Assembly: GCA_012719545.1 (NCBI GenBank)
Contig: JAAYAD010000046.1
Location: 1 to 57,947, forward strand
DNA: 57,947 bases
Origin: Clostridiaceae bacterium
Lineage (GTDB): Bacteria; Bacillota; Clostridia; DSM-8532
Direction of reading: 5' to 3'
Shown here: piece after piece, positions 8,626-16,900 of the stretch
Position numbering within the stretch: the first letter of the stretch is position 1
Layout: each line of letters starts with the position of its first letter
The notes under the pieces: generated by a model
Databases searched by the model: none
What the model was told of the DNA's origin: nothing
Seen by the model: only the letters and a program-made list of their open reading frames with translations
Made by a program: the position numbers and the translations under genes

Positions 8626-10317
8626 ATGACGTTCAGCCAGATGCCATATGAAAGAGTTGATCTTGAACAGTATGAAAAGCTGATAAATGACATAATAAAG
8701 CGCTTTGAATCTGCCAAGTCAGCCCCTGAGCAATTGGATTTGCACATGGAAATGACGGATTTAATGAAAAAGTTTGGTACAATGCGCAGCATTGCTTATA
8801 TAAGGCATACATTAAATACCCAGGACAGCACCTATTCCGCAGAGCAGGATTATTACGATGAAAACGGCCCTAAGTTTGTAAAGCTCTTTATGGACTATTA
8901 TAAAAGGCTTGTATCCTCTCCTTTCCGCAAAGAACTGGAAAAGGAGCTATCCAGCCTGGTATTTGAAAAGATTGAGCTTCAGCTTAAAGGCTTTGACGAG
9001 CGCATTGTCCCCTATATGCAGGAGGAAGGCAAGCTTACAACCGCTTATGCCAAGCTTATTGCCTCTGCAGAATTTGAAATTGACGGCAAAAAGGTCAATC
9101 TTCCCATGCTGGGATTCTATATGCAGCACCCTGACAGGGAGGTAAGAAAAACTGCCTTTAAGAAGCGCACCGAATTTTTCATGGAGCATTCACAGGAGCT
9201 TGACGACCTTTACGACAAGCTTGTCAAGGTAAGAACCTCCATGGCTAAAGAGCTTAATATGGAGAACTTCGTTCCCCTTGGCTATATTTTTATGGAGCGC
9301 ACAGACTATGACAAGGACATGGTAGCCAACTTCAGAAAGCAGGTTAAGGAATACCTTGTACCTTTGGCCACAAAGCTTCATGAAAAAAGGCGCAAAATGC
9401 TTGGCCTTGACAGCTTAACCTTTATAGACGAACCGTTATTCTTTAAAGAGGGCAACCCTGCGCCCAAGGGCACACCTGAGCAGATTTTTGAATATGGAAA
9501 GAAGATGTATTCGGAGCTTTCCCCTGAAACAAAGGAATTCTTTGAATACATGCTTGACAGAGAACTGTTTGACGTATTAAGCAAAAAAGGTAAAGCCAGC
9601 GGAGGATACTGCGATTTCCTTCCCCTTTACAAGGCTCCATTCATTTTTGCCAACTTTAACGGAACCAGCGGTGATATAGACGTACTGACCCATGAATGCG
9701 GCCATGCCTTTGAGGCTTATCTTACAAAGGACATGAAGATATACGAGCAGACATCCATAGGAATGGAAACCGCTGAAATACACTCCATGTCCATGGAATT
9801 TTTCACTGCGCCCTGGATGCATTACTTCTTTGCCGATGAAACCGACAGATACCTTTATATGCACCTGGCATCAGCGTTGATGTTTATTCCTTATGGCTGC
9901 CTCGTTGATGAATTCCAGCATATTGTATATGAAAAGCCCGAGATTACTCCTGCTCAGAGAAAAGAGCTCTGGCGCGAGCTGGAAGCCCAGTATAAGCCCC
10001 ATCTTAACTATGAGGATGACCCATTCTTCGGCAAAGGCGGGGCATGGCAGAGACAGACCCATATTTATGAAAGGCCTTTCTACTATATTGACTATTGCCT
10101 TGCCCAAACATGCGCTCTCCAGTTTAAGATAAAGATGGAGCAGGATTTCAAGGCTGCCTGGAACAGCTATCTTGAACTGTGCAAAAAAGGCGGAACCTTA
10201 AAGTTTACTGAGCTTATAAAGGAGGCCGGCCTTGAATCACCCTTTGAAGACGGATGTATAAAGAATCTTGTAAAGTCCATTGAAGGTTTGATTGAGGCTT
10301 ACGAAAAGAAGCTTTAA
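8626..10317 (+). CDS. M3-family oligoendopeptidase (PepF-type)
   Basis: This is a zinc metallopeptidase that cleaves short peptides in the cytoplasm. From ATG 8626 it has 563 residues, normal for the M3 oligoendopeptidase F group. The zinc site is HECGH at 356-360 with the third ligand likely E384 in EIHSMS, and there is no signal peptide. Start choice: AGGAGGA at 8613-8619 sits 6 bases before ATG 8626, whereas an in-frame ATG at 8599 would place that ribosome site inside the gene. It is divergent from the Crp/Fnr-like regulator and monocistronic, with a strong terminator at 10388. Confidence 0.95.
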   Translation: MTFSQMPYERVDLEQYEKLINDIIKRFESAKSAPEQLDLHMEMTDLMKKFGTMRSIAYIRHTLNTQDSTYSAEQDYYDENGPKFVKLFMDYYKRLVSSPFRKELEKELSSLVFEKIELQLKGFDERIVPYMQEEGKLTTAYAKLIASAEFEIDGKKVNLPMLGFYMQHPDREVRKTAFKKRTEFFMEHSQELDDLYDKLVKVRTSMAKELNMENFVPLGYIFMERTDYDKDMVANFRKQVKEYLVPLATKLHEKRRKMLGLDSLTFIDEPLFFKEGNPAPKGTPEQIFEYGKKMYSELSPETKEFFEYMLDRELFDVLSKKGKASGGYCDFLPLYKAPFIFANFNGTSGDIDVLTHECGHAFEAYLTKDMKIYEQTSIGMETAEIHSMSMEFFTAPWMHYFFADETDRYLYMHLASALMFIPYGCLVDEFQHIVYEKPEITPAQRKELWRELEAQYKPHLNYEDDPFFGKGGAWQRQTHIYERPFYYIDYCLAQTCALQFKIKMEQDFKAAWNSYLELCKKGGTLKFTELIKEAGLESPFEDGCIKNLVKSIEGLIEAYEKKL

Positions 10318-10387
10318 TCAGGTTTATCGAATATAAAAATATACTGCAATATGCTTCAAAAACAATAACCCATATGATTCCTGGTTT

Positions 10388-10428
10388 AAACCCCTTCATA
10401 CACATTTAAGAAGGGGTTTTGTTTTTTT
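10388..10428 (+). terminator. Rho-independent terminator after oligoendopeptidase
   Basis: AAACCCCTTC (10388-10397) pairs perfectly with GAAGGGGTTT (10410-10419), followed by a T-rich tail. Confidence 0.9.
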
Positions 10429-10530
10429 AGCGGCGTGCCTGCGCCTTATATATTGTTCCATATTACCAGTGCTATTTTTTAATTTTCAAGGATATCTTTA
10501 TGATGGGGAAATTTTTGGGAGAGTCTAAGT

Positions 10531-11580
10531 TTGAACAAAGAAAGAATAACCACATTAAAGGTAGCAGGTACATATATAGGAACAGTGGTAGGAGCAGGTT
10601 TTGCCTCAGGACAGGAAGTGCTGCAGTTTTTCGTCTGCTTTGGCAAAATGGGTTTTTGGGGTCTTTTAGTCGTCACCCTGCTGTTTATTTTCTTTGGCTA
10701 TATAATTATGGAGCTTGGCATAACACTTAAAGCTTCAAATCATCTTCCAATTGTCATGAAGACGGGTGGGCGCATCATAGGCAGATTTTCCGATGCCGTA
10801 ATAACCTTTTTTCTCTTCGGAGCATTAACTGCCATGATAGCAGGTTCGGGGGCTATATTTACCCAGGAGTTTCACCTTCACCCTCTTATTGGCAGCCTTT
10901 TTATGGCTGTCATCACCGCCATAACGGTTCTTGGCGGATTTCACGGTATTATAAACTCCATAAGCTTTGTTGTGCCCTTCCTGATAATTGCGGTGGTAGG
11001 TGTAAGCATAGCGTCAATTATAACATCCCCCACTCATTTAGAAACTTCAGCAATCATTCCAAAAGGGCCTTTTTTAAGGAATTGGCTTTGGGCTTCAATT
11101 TTATATCTTTCATATAACACTGTGCCTTCAATATCAATATTAGGACCCCTTGGCTATAAGGCAAACAGCCGGAGAATAATCAGAAATGGAGCTATATTGG
11201 GCGGTCTCGGTCTTGGCATCGGCGCCTTTGCAATTTTTATATCCTTATATTCCAACGCTAAAATTATTAAAGATGTTGAGATTCCCATGCTTGTAATAGC
11301 CGGTGGCTTGTCCCCCGTTGTTAAAATTTTGTATTCGGTAGTTCTTCTGGCGGAAATATACACAACCGCAGTCAGCGATTTATATGGATTTTCGGCAAGG
11401 ATATGCAATAACGGAAAAGGCAAAAAGCACATAAACTCCGTTATACTTGCAAGTATAGCGGCAGCCTTTGTCCTAAGCCTTGCGGGATTTTCAAACCTTG
11501 TTAAGTATATGTATCCCTTTGTGGGCTATTTAGGCGTAATAACACTGATTTGCATAATTTATCACAGGTATAAAGCCTGA
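10531..11580 (+). CDS. YkvI-family multi-spanning membrane transporter-like protein
   Basis: The 349-residue protein is almost wholly hydrophobic with about ten membrane segments. It opens KVAGTYIGTVVGAGFASGQE, the glycine-rich first helix seen in the YkvI family and distantly in amino-acid/Na+ symporters (LeuT/APC fold). The substrate is unknown. The start is TTG at 10531, about 8 bases after GGGAGAG. It converges with the FRG-domain gene, 30 bases apart, with no terminator visible between them. Confidence 0.82.
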   Translation: MNKERITTLKVAGTYIGTVVGAGFASGQEVLQFFVCFGKMGFWGLLVVTLLFIFFGYIIMELGITLKASNHLPIVMKTGGRIIGRFSDAVITFFLFGALTAMIAGSGAIFTQEFHLHPLIGSLFMAVITAITVLGGFHGIINSISFVVPFLIIAVVGVSIASIITSPTHLETSAIIPKGPFLRNWLWASILYLSYNTVPSISILGPLGYKANSRRIIRNGAILGGLGLGIGAFAIFISLYSNAKIIKDVEIPMLVIAGGLSPVVKILYSVVLLAEIYTTAVSDLYGFSARICNNGKGKKHINSVILASIAAAFVLSLAGFSNLVKYMYPFVGYLGVITLICIIYHRYKA

Positions 11581-11610
11581 CATTTTCTACCTTATACCTA
11601 TGCTTAAACT

Positions 11611-12468
11611 TTATTCCTGAAATATTTCACGGGCCAGGGTTTCCAGATCAGGAATCAGCTTTTCTTTGGTTATGCCGTATCTTCTCAGCTGATCTATTAT
11701 GTACTCCCTTGACTCTTTGTCAATTGTAATGCGATACAGGTACTTCCTGCTGTCGGGCAAATCCCTCATGTCACTTAGAGGAACTGTATAGGGAAATACC
11801 GTATATGTGCTTCTCTGCATGATTATCCTTGGGGTGTTGATGGGACCGTAGACAGCAGCCGGCCTGGTATTTCTCAAATTTCCCTTATTGGGGCCAAAAA
11901 GTTCATATACCCCTTTTTCCCTGACATTGGGTATGTACCCTGAGGGATAGTATTCATGGAAATTGAAAGTGGTATTGAGCATAACAGGATTCAGGCACCA
12001 AACTGCCGCATCCTTTGCTTTCTCTTCATCTGATGCATCAGGATCAACGGCAAAGATGAGTGCCACCAAAGCATCCTCAGTCCAGTTCATTAATCTTGAC
12101 GGAACGCCGTAATGGTGCATGAGAAACAGCCATTCCCAATAACTTCCGTTTCCTTCGGTGACAGGTTTAAAGGGAATCTGGTCCATATAAAGCATGGCTC
12201 TGGACTTAAATTTAGAAAGGAAAACCGGCTCATACTCCACATTAAGCTCCCCTCGGCCAATTGAAGGAATCAAGGGGTAATCATAAGCCCTTAAGCCTCT
12301 GAACCAGAGCTTTTGGCTGTATTTTATATTCTCGTCCGATATAACGTCGCAAAGAATACCATAGGCATTGTCAACGGCACGTATAAATTGCTCAACAGTT
12401 TTGACCTTTGTATCAAAACCGCTTAAGGATGCATAAAATTCTCTGAAACCAGAGCGTTCTTCGGTCAT
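11611..12468 (-). CDS. FRG-domain protein
   Basis: From ATG 12468 the protein has 285 residues. It shows the hallmark WFRGLRAYDYPLIPSIGR near residues 55-72 and, about 70 residues later, HHYGVPSRLMNWTEDALVAL, the second conserved FRG block (HYG.PTRLLDWT in most relatives). The FRG domain is widespread in bacteria and phage; its biochemical role is not settled and some members sit in defence or toxin contexts. There are no membrane segments. ATG 12468 lies 5-7 bases after a GAGGA site, while TTG 12483 overlaps it. The gene stands alone, convergent with the transporter and divergent from the T-box operon. Confidence 0.88.
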   Translation of the reverse strand: MTEERSGFREFYASLSGFDTKVKTVEQFIRAVDNAYGILCDVISDENIKYSQKLWFRGLRAYDYPLIPSIGRGELNVEYEPVFLSKFKSRAMLYMDQIPFKPVTEGNGSYWEWLFLMHHYGVPSRLMNWTEDALVALIFAVDPDASDEEKAKDAAVWCLNPVMLNTTFNFHEYYPSGYIPNVREKGVYELFGPNKGNLRNTRPAAVYGPINTPRIIMQRSTYTVFPYTVPLSDMRDLPDSRKYLYRITIDKESREYIIDQLRRYGITKEKLIPDLETLAREIFQE

Positions 12469-12558
12469 AAAATTCCTCGCCAAATTGGTCCTATTAACAT
12501 GATATTGTGCCAGCAGGCATTAATGTTACAAATAATATAAATTTGTATAAAAATACAG

Positions 12559-12587
12559 TTGACATTTTTAACCGGAAAGCATATCAT
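12559..12587 (+). promoter_or_regulatory. Sigma-A promoter of the aroF-pheA T-box operon
   Basis: TTGACA (12559-12564) and TATCAT (12582-12587) are exactly 17 bases apart. Transcription should start near 12594, just before the T-box leader. Confidence 0.8.
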
Positions 12588-12593
12588 ATATAA

Positions 12594-12875
12594 AAATTGA
12601 TAAATGCAATGATGGGGAAAAGTAAGAGGTTATTGCCTTACAGGGAGAAGCTGCCATGGATTGAGAGCGGCTTTAAGTGTCAAGACTTTCCGAAGTTCTC
12701 CCCTGAGCACGCGAGCTGAAGGCAAAAGCTTGTAGGCGAGCGCGTAAGCCCTACGTTACAGGGGCAGGATATCGGAGAAATCCCGTATCCGGCAGAGGTG
12801 CGCCATTTTGGCGAAATTGGGTGGTACCGCGAAGTTTCAAGCCTTCGTCCCTTTAGTGGGATGAAGGCTTTTTTA
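12594..12875 (+). promoter_or_regulatory. T-box riboswitch, phenylalanine specifier (UUC)
   Basis: The leader has the classical T-box layout. AGTAAG at the foot of stem I is followed by CAGGGAG and an apical helix (AAGCTGC with GCGGCTT). The specifier region reads GAAG-TTC before TCCCCTGAGC, so the specifier codon is TTC at 12696-12698. The T-box core TGGGTGGTACCGCG is at 12818-12831. A terminator hairpin (GCCTTCGTCCC with GGGATGAAGGC, about 12840-12870) ends in a T run. Known mechanism: uncharged tRNA-Phe pairs with the specifier and the T-box and favours antitermination. A Phe specifier fits the prephenate dehydratase domain downstream. Confidence 0.92.
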
Positions 12876-12914
12876 ATTGCCGTATACAACAAGTCACAGG
12901 AAAGGATGATTTTT

Positions 12915-14474
12915 ATGATTATAGTATTGAAGCACGGTGTTACAGAAGAACAAACCAATTCCTTAAAAGAATGGCTCTCAGGCAAAGGTTTGGACATCTG
13001 CCCCATTTACGGAGCCGAAAAGACTGTTCTTGGGCTGGTTGGTGACACAAGCCACCTGTCCGCTGATGAAATAGGAATGCATGAAGCCGTAGAAAAAGTA
13101 CTTAAAGTAATGGAGCCGTATAAAAAGGCCAACCGAAAATTTCATCCTGAAAATACGGTTATAAAAGTTAAAAATCTGGAGATCGGAGGAAAAGAGCTGG
13201 CAATTATAGCAGGCCCCTGTTCGGTAGAATCGGAGGAGCAGATTATCCAGATTGCGTTGCAGGTTAAAAAAGCAGGCGCCAATATGCTTCGCGGAGGAGC
13301 TTTTAAACCCCGTACCTCCCCATACTCTTTCCAGGGTTTGAGAGCCGAAGGTCTGATACTTCTAAAAAGGGCAGGAGAAGCGGCAGGTCTTCCCATAGTG
13401 TCGGAAATCACCAATCCCAATTACATTGAGCTGTTTGACCAATATGTTGACGTAATACAGGTGGGCGCAAGAAACATGCAGAATTTTGAGCTGCTTAAGG
13501 AGCTTGGACGCATAAAAAAGCCGGTTCTTTTAAAACGAGGCTTTGCCAATACTCTTGAGGAGCTTTTAATGGCATGCGAATATATTATGAGCGAAGGAAA
13601 TCCCAATGTAATTCTTTGCGAGCGCGGAATCAGAACTCACGAAACCTATACCAGAAACACACTGGATTTAAGCGCTGTTCCTGCCCTGAAAAGAATAAGC
13701 CATCTTCCCGTTCTGGTTGACCCAAGCCACGGCACTGGTATCTCGTGGATGGTTGAACCCCTTTCCAAGGCCGCAATAGCCGTTGGAGCCGACGGACTTA
13801 TAATTGAGGTTCACAATAATCCCAGCAAGGCTTTATCGGACGGTCCCCAGTCCATCACACCATCCCAGTTCTCATATATTATGCCCAAGCTTAAGGAGTA
13901 TGCCGCCCTTGAAGGAAGAAGCATATCCATTCCCCATACCGTGGCATATGCAGGAACTCCCGGCTCCTTTGCCAACGAAGCCGCCGAAAAGACATACCCT
14001 GATTCTGCACATACCGGCTTTGAGCGCTTTGAAGATGTTTTCTGGGCAGTACTTAACAAAAAAGCCGAAATAGGCATTGTGCCTTATGAAAACACCCTTG
14101 CCGGAAAAGTTGCTGAAGTTGAGGAGCTTTTAAACAATAAGAACATTGAAATAATAGACAGGATTAAAATCAAAATAAGACAGATGCTTGTTGCTCCGTC
14201 AGGCACTGAGCTTTCAAGCATCCGTAAGATATATTCACACCCTAAAGCCATCGAACAATGCTCCAAATTTTTAAGCACCATGCCCGATTGCAGGATTATA
14301 CCATATTCCACCACATCTGCCGCCGCCATGACTGTGGCAGCTTTAAATGACAAGTGTTCTGCCGCCATTGCCAGTGAAACAGCCGCAAGGCTATACAAGC
14401 TGTCCACCCTTAAAGAAGATATTCAGGATGATGAAAACAATTATACGGAGTTTGTTGTGTTCCGGGCAAAATAA
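12915..14474 (+). CDS. Bifunctional 3-deoxy-7-phosphoheptulonate synthase / prephenate dehydratase-like fusion
   Basis: The 519-residue fusion has two parts. Residues 1-337 are a type I-beta (AroF/AroA-Q-like) DAHP synthase: a small ferredoxin-like N-terminal domain (MIIVLKHGVTEEQ), then a TIM barrel with GPCSVES, RGGAFKPRTSPYSFQG, QVGARNMQN, VLLKRG and DPSHGTG. Residues 343-519 are a prephenate dehydratase catalytic domain (YAGTPGSFANEAA, VPYENTLAGKV, ASETAARLY). The usual C-terminal ACT regulatory domain is missing. In the catalytic TRF motif the arginine is replaced (T511-E512-F513). The fusion would join the entry step of aromatic synthesis to the Phe-specific branch and is controlled by a Phe T-box. 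It may retain dehydratase activity, or the domain may now act as a Phe sensor; the sequence cannot decide. Confidence 0.9.
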   Translation: MIIVLKHGVTEEQTNSLKEWLSGKGLDICPIYGAEKTVLGLVGDTSHLSADEIGMHEAVEKVLKVMEPYKKANRKFHPENTVIKVKNLEIGGKELAIIAGPCSVESEEQIIQIALQVKKAGANMLRGGAFKPRTSPYSFQGLRAEGLILLKRAGEAAGLPIVSEITNPNYIELFDQYVDVIQVGARNMQNFELLKELGRIKKPVLLKRGFANTLEELLMACEYIMSEGNPNVILCERGIRTHETYTRNTLDLSAVPALKRISHLPVLVDPSHGTGISWMVEPLSKAAIAVGADGLIIEVHNNPSKALSDGPQSITPSQFSYIMPKLKEYAALEGRSISIPHTVAYAGTPGSFANEAAEKTYPDSAHTGFERFEDVFWAVLNKKAEIGIVPYENTLAGKVAEVEELLNNKNIEIIDRIKIKIRQMLVAPSGTELSSIRKIYSHPKAIEQCSKFLSTMPDCRIIPYSTTSAAAMTVAALNDKCSAAIASETAARLYKLSTLKEDIQDDENNYTEFVVFRAK

Positions 14475-14559
14475 ATAAAAAAATTTTCCAATCCTGATGG
14501 TATAACTTTCGCTTTTAATGAAAGACTATTTATCAGTATACCAGAAAGGAGAAACGCTT

Positions 14560-14697
14560 ATGTCTAGGAACAAAACGCCCAATAATCAGAAAATGGCTGG
14601 AAACGCTAACAAGCCCGAGAGCCAGGAAAATGAAAAGCGCGAAAATCAGGTTCCAAACAGCAAAAATCCCAAGGTTCCCGGCAATGAGTCGCCATAA
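14560..14697 (+). CDS. Small hydrophilic Asn/Lys/Glu-rich protein, spore-protein-like
   Basis: A 45-residue ORF beginning MSRNKTPNNQK with an AGGAG ribosome site about 8 bases upstream. It lacks hydrophobic residues and is rich in Asn, Lys, Glu, Gln and Pro, as in minor small acid-soluble spore proteins. The next gene is similar in start and composition, suggesting a duplicated pair. I recognise no named family. Confidence 0.6.
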   Translation: MSRNKTPNNQKMAGNANKPESQENEKRENQVPNSKNPKVPGNESP

Positions 14698-14721
14698 AAC
14701 TGATTCAACAATTTTAACTGC

Positions 14722-14750
14722 GAATAATTGATTTCAAAATGCAAATAATA
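14722..14750 (+). promoter_or_regulatory. Candidate forespore (sigma-G/F) promoter
   Basis: GAATA (14722-14726) matches the sigma-G -35. After 17 bases AATAATA (14744-14750) matches the -10 at 6 of 7 positions. It sits 18 bases before the second small gene. Confidence 0.4.
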
Positions 14751-14767
14751 AAGAACGGGTGAATGCG

Positions 14768-14878
14768 ATGGCAAAGAACAAGAACAATGCGCCCAAGAAC
14801 AAAAAGGAATCTCAGGCTGAGATAAATACCAATGTTAACAGGGGCGCAGAAACTCAGAATCAGGAACAGAAGAAATAG
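14768..14878 (+). CDS. Small hydrophilic protein, paralogue of the preceding one
   Basis: The 36-residue ORF opens MAKNKNNAPKNKKE and closes TQNQEQKK. It has no hydrophobic core. A GGGTGA site precedes the ATG. Its composition resembles small acid-soluble spore proteins, and a sigma-G-like promoter lies directly upstream. A strong terminator follows 17 bases after the stop, supporting a real transcription unit. Confidence 0.62.
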   Translation: MAKNKNNAPKNKKESQAEINTNVNRGAETQNQEQKK

Positions 14879-14895
14879 TCCTGAACCTATTGTAA

Positions 14896-14929
14896 GGAAA
14901 AGGATGCCGAAAATTCGGCATCCTTTTCC
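14896..14929 (+). terminator. Strong terminator after the two small genes
   Basis: A perfect 15-bp inverted repeat, GGAAAAGGATGCCGA with TCGGCATCCTTTTCC, with a 4-base loop. It can work in both directions, but is placed to end the plus-strand unit. Confidence 0.9.
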
Positions 14930-15001
14930 TTGTGCAAATCTATAATCATTGGCTCCTTTTAAAGGTCCATTGCTTCAGGATTATTTGAACGAGTCAGAAA
15001 A

Positions 15002-15676
15002 TTAATTGCTCATATGATCATCATTGTGGTAAAACTGCTCCTTCTGGTATGGCTTTCTTATAAAGCTCATAATACCTGCCGCTATCAATGCTCCTCCAAT
15101 TACATATTTTAAAGCCCCTAAAACAAATCCCATAAATAAGAAGGAAAAGATTGTCACTGAGATGGAGGTTAATATAAATACCGGTATAAGGAGAGCTGGA
15201 TTTCTCTTACCTCCCAGATACAGCAGGAACAGGCCTACGGCAGGTGCCATAAAAAAGCCGGGTATGGTAATTTCCCAGGCATTAAACAAATCTGCAAAAG
15301 CAATTACGCCGGACAAAGTCAAAAGTGTGCCAATTGGAACCAAAAGCCCCGGCTGCCTGCTTCCATAGATATACAATAAAAGCAGGCCAACTGCGGGAGC
15401 AGCAATAAAGCCAGGCGCTAAAAATATTGTAGATATTTCACCAAGTATACAGCTTACTCCTATAGTTATAAATAACCCCGCAGGAACCAAGAAACCAGTT
15501 CCATAAGGCCGCCTTGAGTAATATCCCATAAAGAAGAAAACTCCTATGGCGATAACTATCATTGGCCATGTAAGATTAAAAATCCATGAAAAGTCCAAGC
15601 TTAATATATCCCAAATAATTAATATTCCAAATATTACCAATAAGGCTCCCACAATATACTTCAAGCCATTACGCAT
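15002..15676 (-). CDS. Polytopic membrane protein, LiaF/LiaI-like transmembrane repeats
   Basis: The 224-residue protein has about eight short membrane segments arranged as repeats around FxPAVGLxLLY and GxLxPxG motifs (GFIAAPAVGLLLLY, GFFMAPAVGLFLLY), suggesting internal duplication. It opens MRNGLKYIVGALLVIFGILII, as in LiaI/LiaF-type and DUF5668-type envelope-stress membrane proteins. The C-terminus is a charged tail. ATG 15676 has GGAGG 7 bases upstream; a longer in-frame start at 15718 lacks this. It is a lone gene, and function is not established. Confidence 0.75.
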   Translation of the reverse strand: MRNGLKYIVGALLVIFGILIIWDILSLDFSWIFNLTWPMIVIAIGVFFFMGYYSRRPYGTGFLVPAGLFITIGVSCILGEISTIFLAPGFIAAPAVGLLLLYIYGSRQPGLLVPIGTLLTLSGVIAFADLFNAWEITIPGFFMAPAVGLFLLYLGGKRNPALLIPVFILTSISVTIFSFLFMGFVLGALKYVIGGALIAAGIMSFIRKPYQKEQFYHNDDHMSN

Positions 15677-15786
15677 GAATATCGCCTCCGCAATCTTTCT
15701 ATCTGAATTATATACCATAAAAATGATAAAACAATGGGGCTGAAATTAGAAATAGATTAGAATCGATAAAGGAAGGCAAAAACCTT

Positions 15787-15820
15787 AAAAAGCCTGACAC
15801 CGCCTGGTATCAGGCTTTTA
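15787..15820 (-). terminator. Terminator of htpG-queA
   Basis: On the minus strand TAAAAGCCTGA and TCAGGCTTTTTA form a stem with a T-rich tail, 55 bases after the queA stop. Confidence 0.8.
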
Positions 15821-15874
15821 TGCGCTTTAAGCAATACCGGTCCTTCTTATTTTCCCTCTTAAATTGTTGGTTTT

Positions 15875-16900
15875 TTATAGAATAAGCATTGCATCTCCAA
15901 AGCTGAAGAAGCGATATTCTCTGGCAATGGCCTCCTTATAGGCTTCCATTATCCTGTCCTTTCCTGCAAAGGCCGATACAAGCATAATAAGAGTCGATTC
16001 AGGAAGATGAAAATTAGTAATTAATGCATCAACAATTTTAAAATTGTATCCGGGATATATAAAAATATCGGTTTCACCGTTAGCAGGGCTGACCCTGCCG
16101 TCAGGAGAGGACGTGGTTTCCAGAACCCTTACGCTGGTGGTGCCAACGGCTACAACTCTTTTACCCTTTTCCTTAGACCTGTTTATGATGTTGCAGGCTT
16201 CGGTTCCTATACTGTAAAACTCTTTATGCATATGGTGTTCCAGTATATTCTCCACCTTAACCGGCCTAAAAGTACCCAAACCAACATGCAGGGTCACTTC
16301 TGCAACTTCTACCCCTTTGTTTTTAAGCTCCTCCAAAAGCTCGGGAGTAAAATGAAGTCCTGCGGTAGGCGCAGCAGCAGAACCGTTTATTTTTGAGTAG
16401 ACGGTCTGGTATCTTTCCTTATCATCCAGAGTGTTGTGAATATAAGGAGGAAGGGGCACTATGCCCACTTTATCCAAGACTTCTTCAAAAACACCGTCAT
16501 AATAGAATCTTACAATTCGGTTGCCTTCTTCAACGATTTTTAGAATCTCTGCCTTTAATATTCCGTCACCAAAGACAAAACGTGCACCGGGTTTGGCACG
16601 TTTGCCAGGCTTTAAAATTACTTCCCAGGTATCGGCTTCAATTCGTTTCAGAAGAACAAACTCTATTTTACCCCCGCTTCCTTCCTTTTCCCCCAATAAT
16701 CTGGCAGGAATAACGCGGGTATTGTTAATAACCAGACAATCGCCCGGTTCAAGATACCCGGGCAAGTCCTTAAACAGTTTGTGTTCAATTTTATCGGTAT
16801 GCCTGTCCAGAACCAGAAGCCTGGACATATCCCTTCTGTCAAGGGGACTCTGGGCAATCAGGTGCTCGGGCAGGTCATACCAGAAATCCTTCAGTGTCAT
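15875..16900 (-). CDS. queA: S-adenosylmethionine:tRNA ribosyltransferase-isomerase
   Basis: QueA transfers and isomerises the ribosyl group of SAM onto preQ1 at the wobble position of GUN-decoding tRNAs, giving epoxyqueuosine. The 341-residue length is normal. Recognisable blocks are the N-terminal [43 protein letters not shown] and [10 protein letters not shown], all family hallmarks. The start ATG overlaps the htpG stop by 4 bases (ATGA), so translation is probably coupled to htpG. No tgt or queuosine-precursor genes are near. Confidence 0.97.
   Translation of the reverse strand: MTLKDFWYDLPEHLIAQSPLDRRDMSRLLVLDRHTDKIEHKLFKDLPGYLEPGDCLVINNTRVIPARLLGEKEGSGGKIEFVLLKRIEADTWEVILKPGKRAKPGARFVFGDGILKAEILKIVEEGNRIVRFYYDGVFEEVLDKVGIVPLPPYIHNTLDDKERYQTVYSKINGSAAAPTAGLHFTPELLEELKNKGVEVAEVTLHVGLGTFRPVKVENILEHHMHKEFYSIGTEACNIINRSKEKGKRVVAVGTTSVRVLETTSSPDGRVSPANGETDIFIYPGYNFKIVDALITNFHLPESTLIMLVSAFAGKDRIMEAYKEAIAREYRFFSFGDAMLIL

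Noticed and set aside
12594..12875. Tyr or Trp T-box instead of Phe
   Set aside because: The codon in register with the GAA motif and the CTGAGC closing segment is TTC; no TAC or TGG fits that position.
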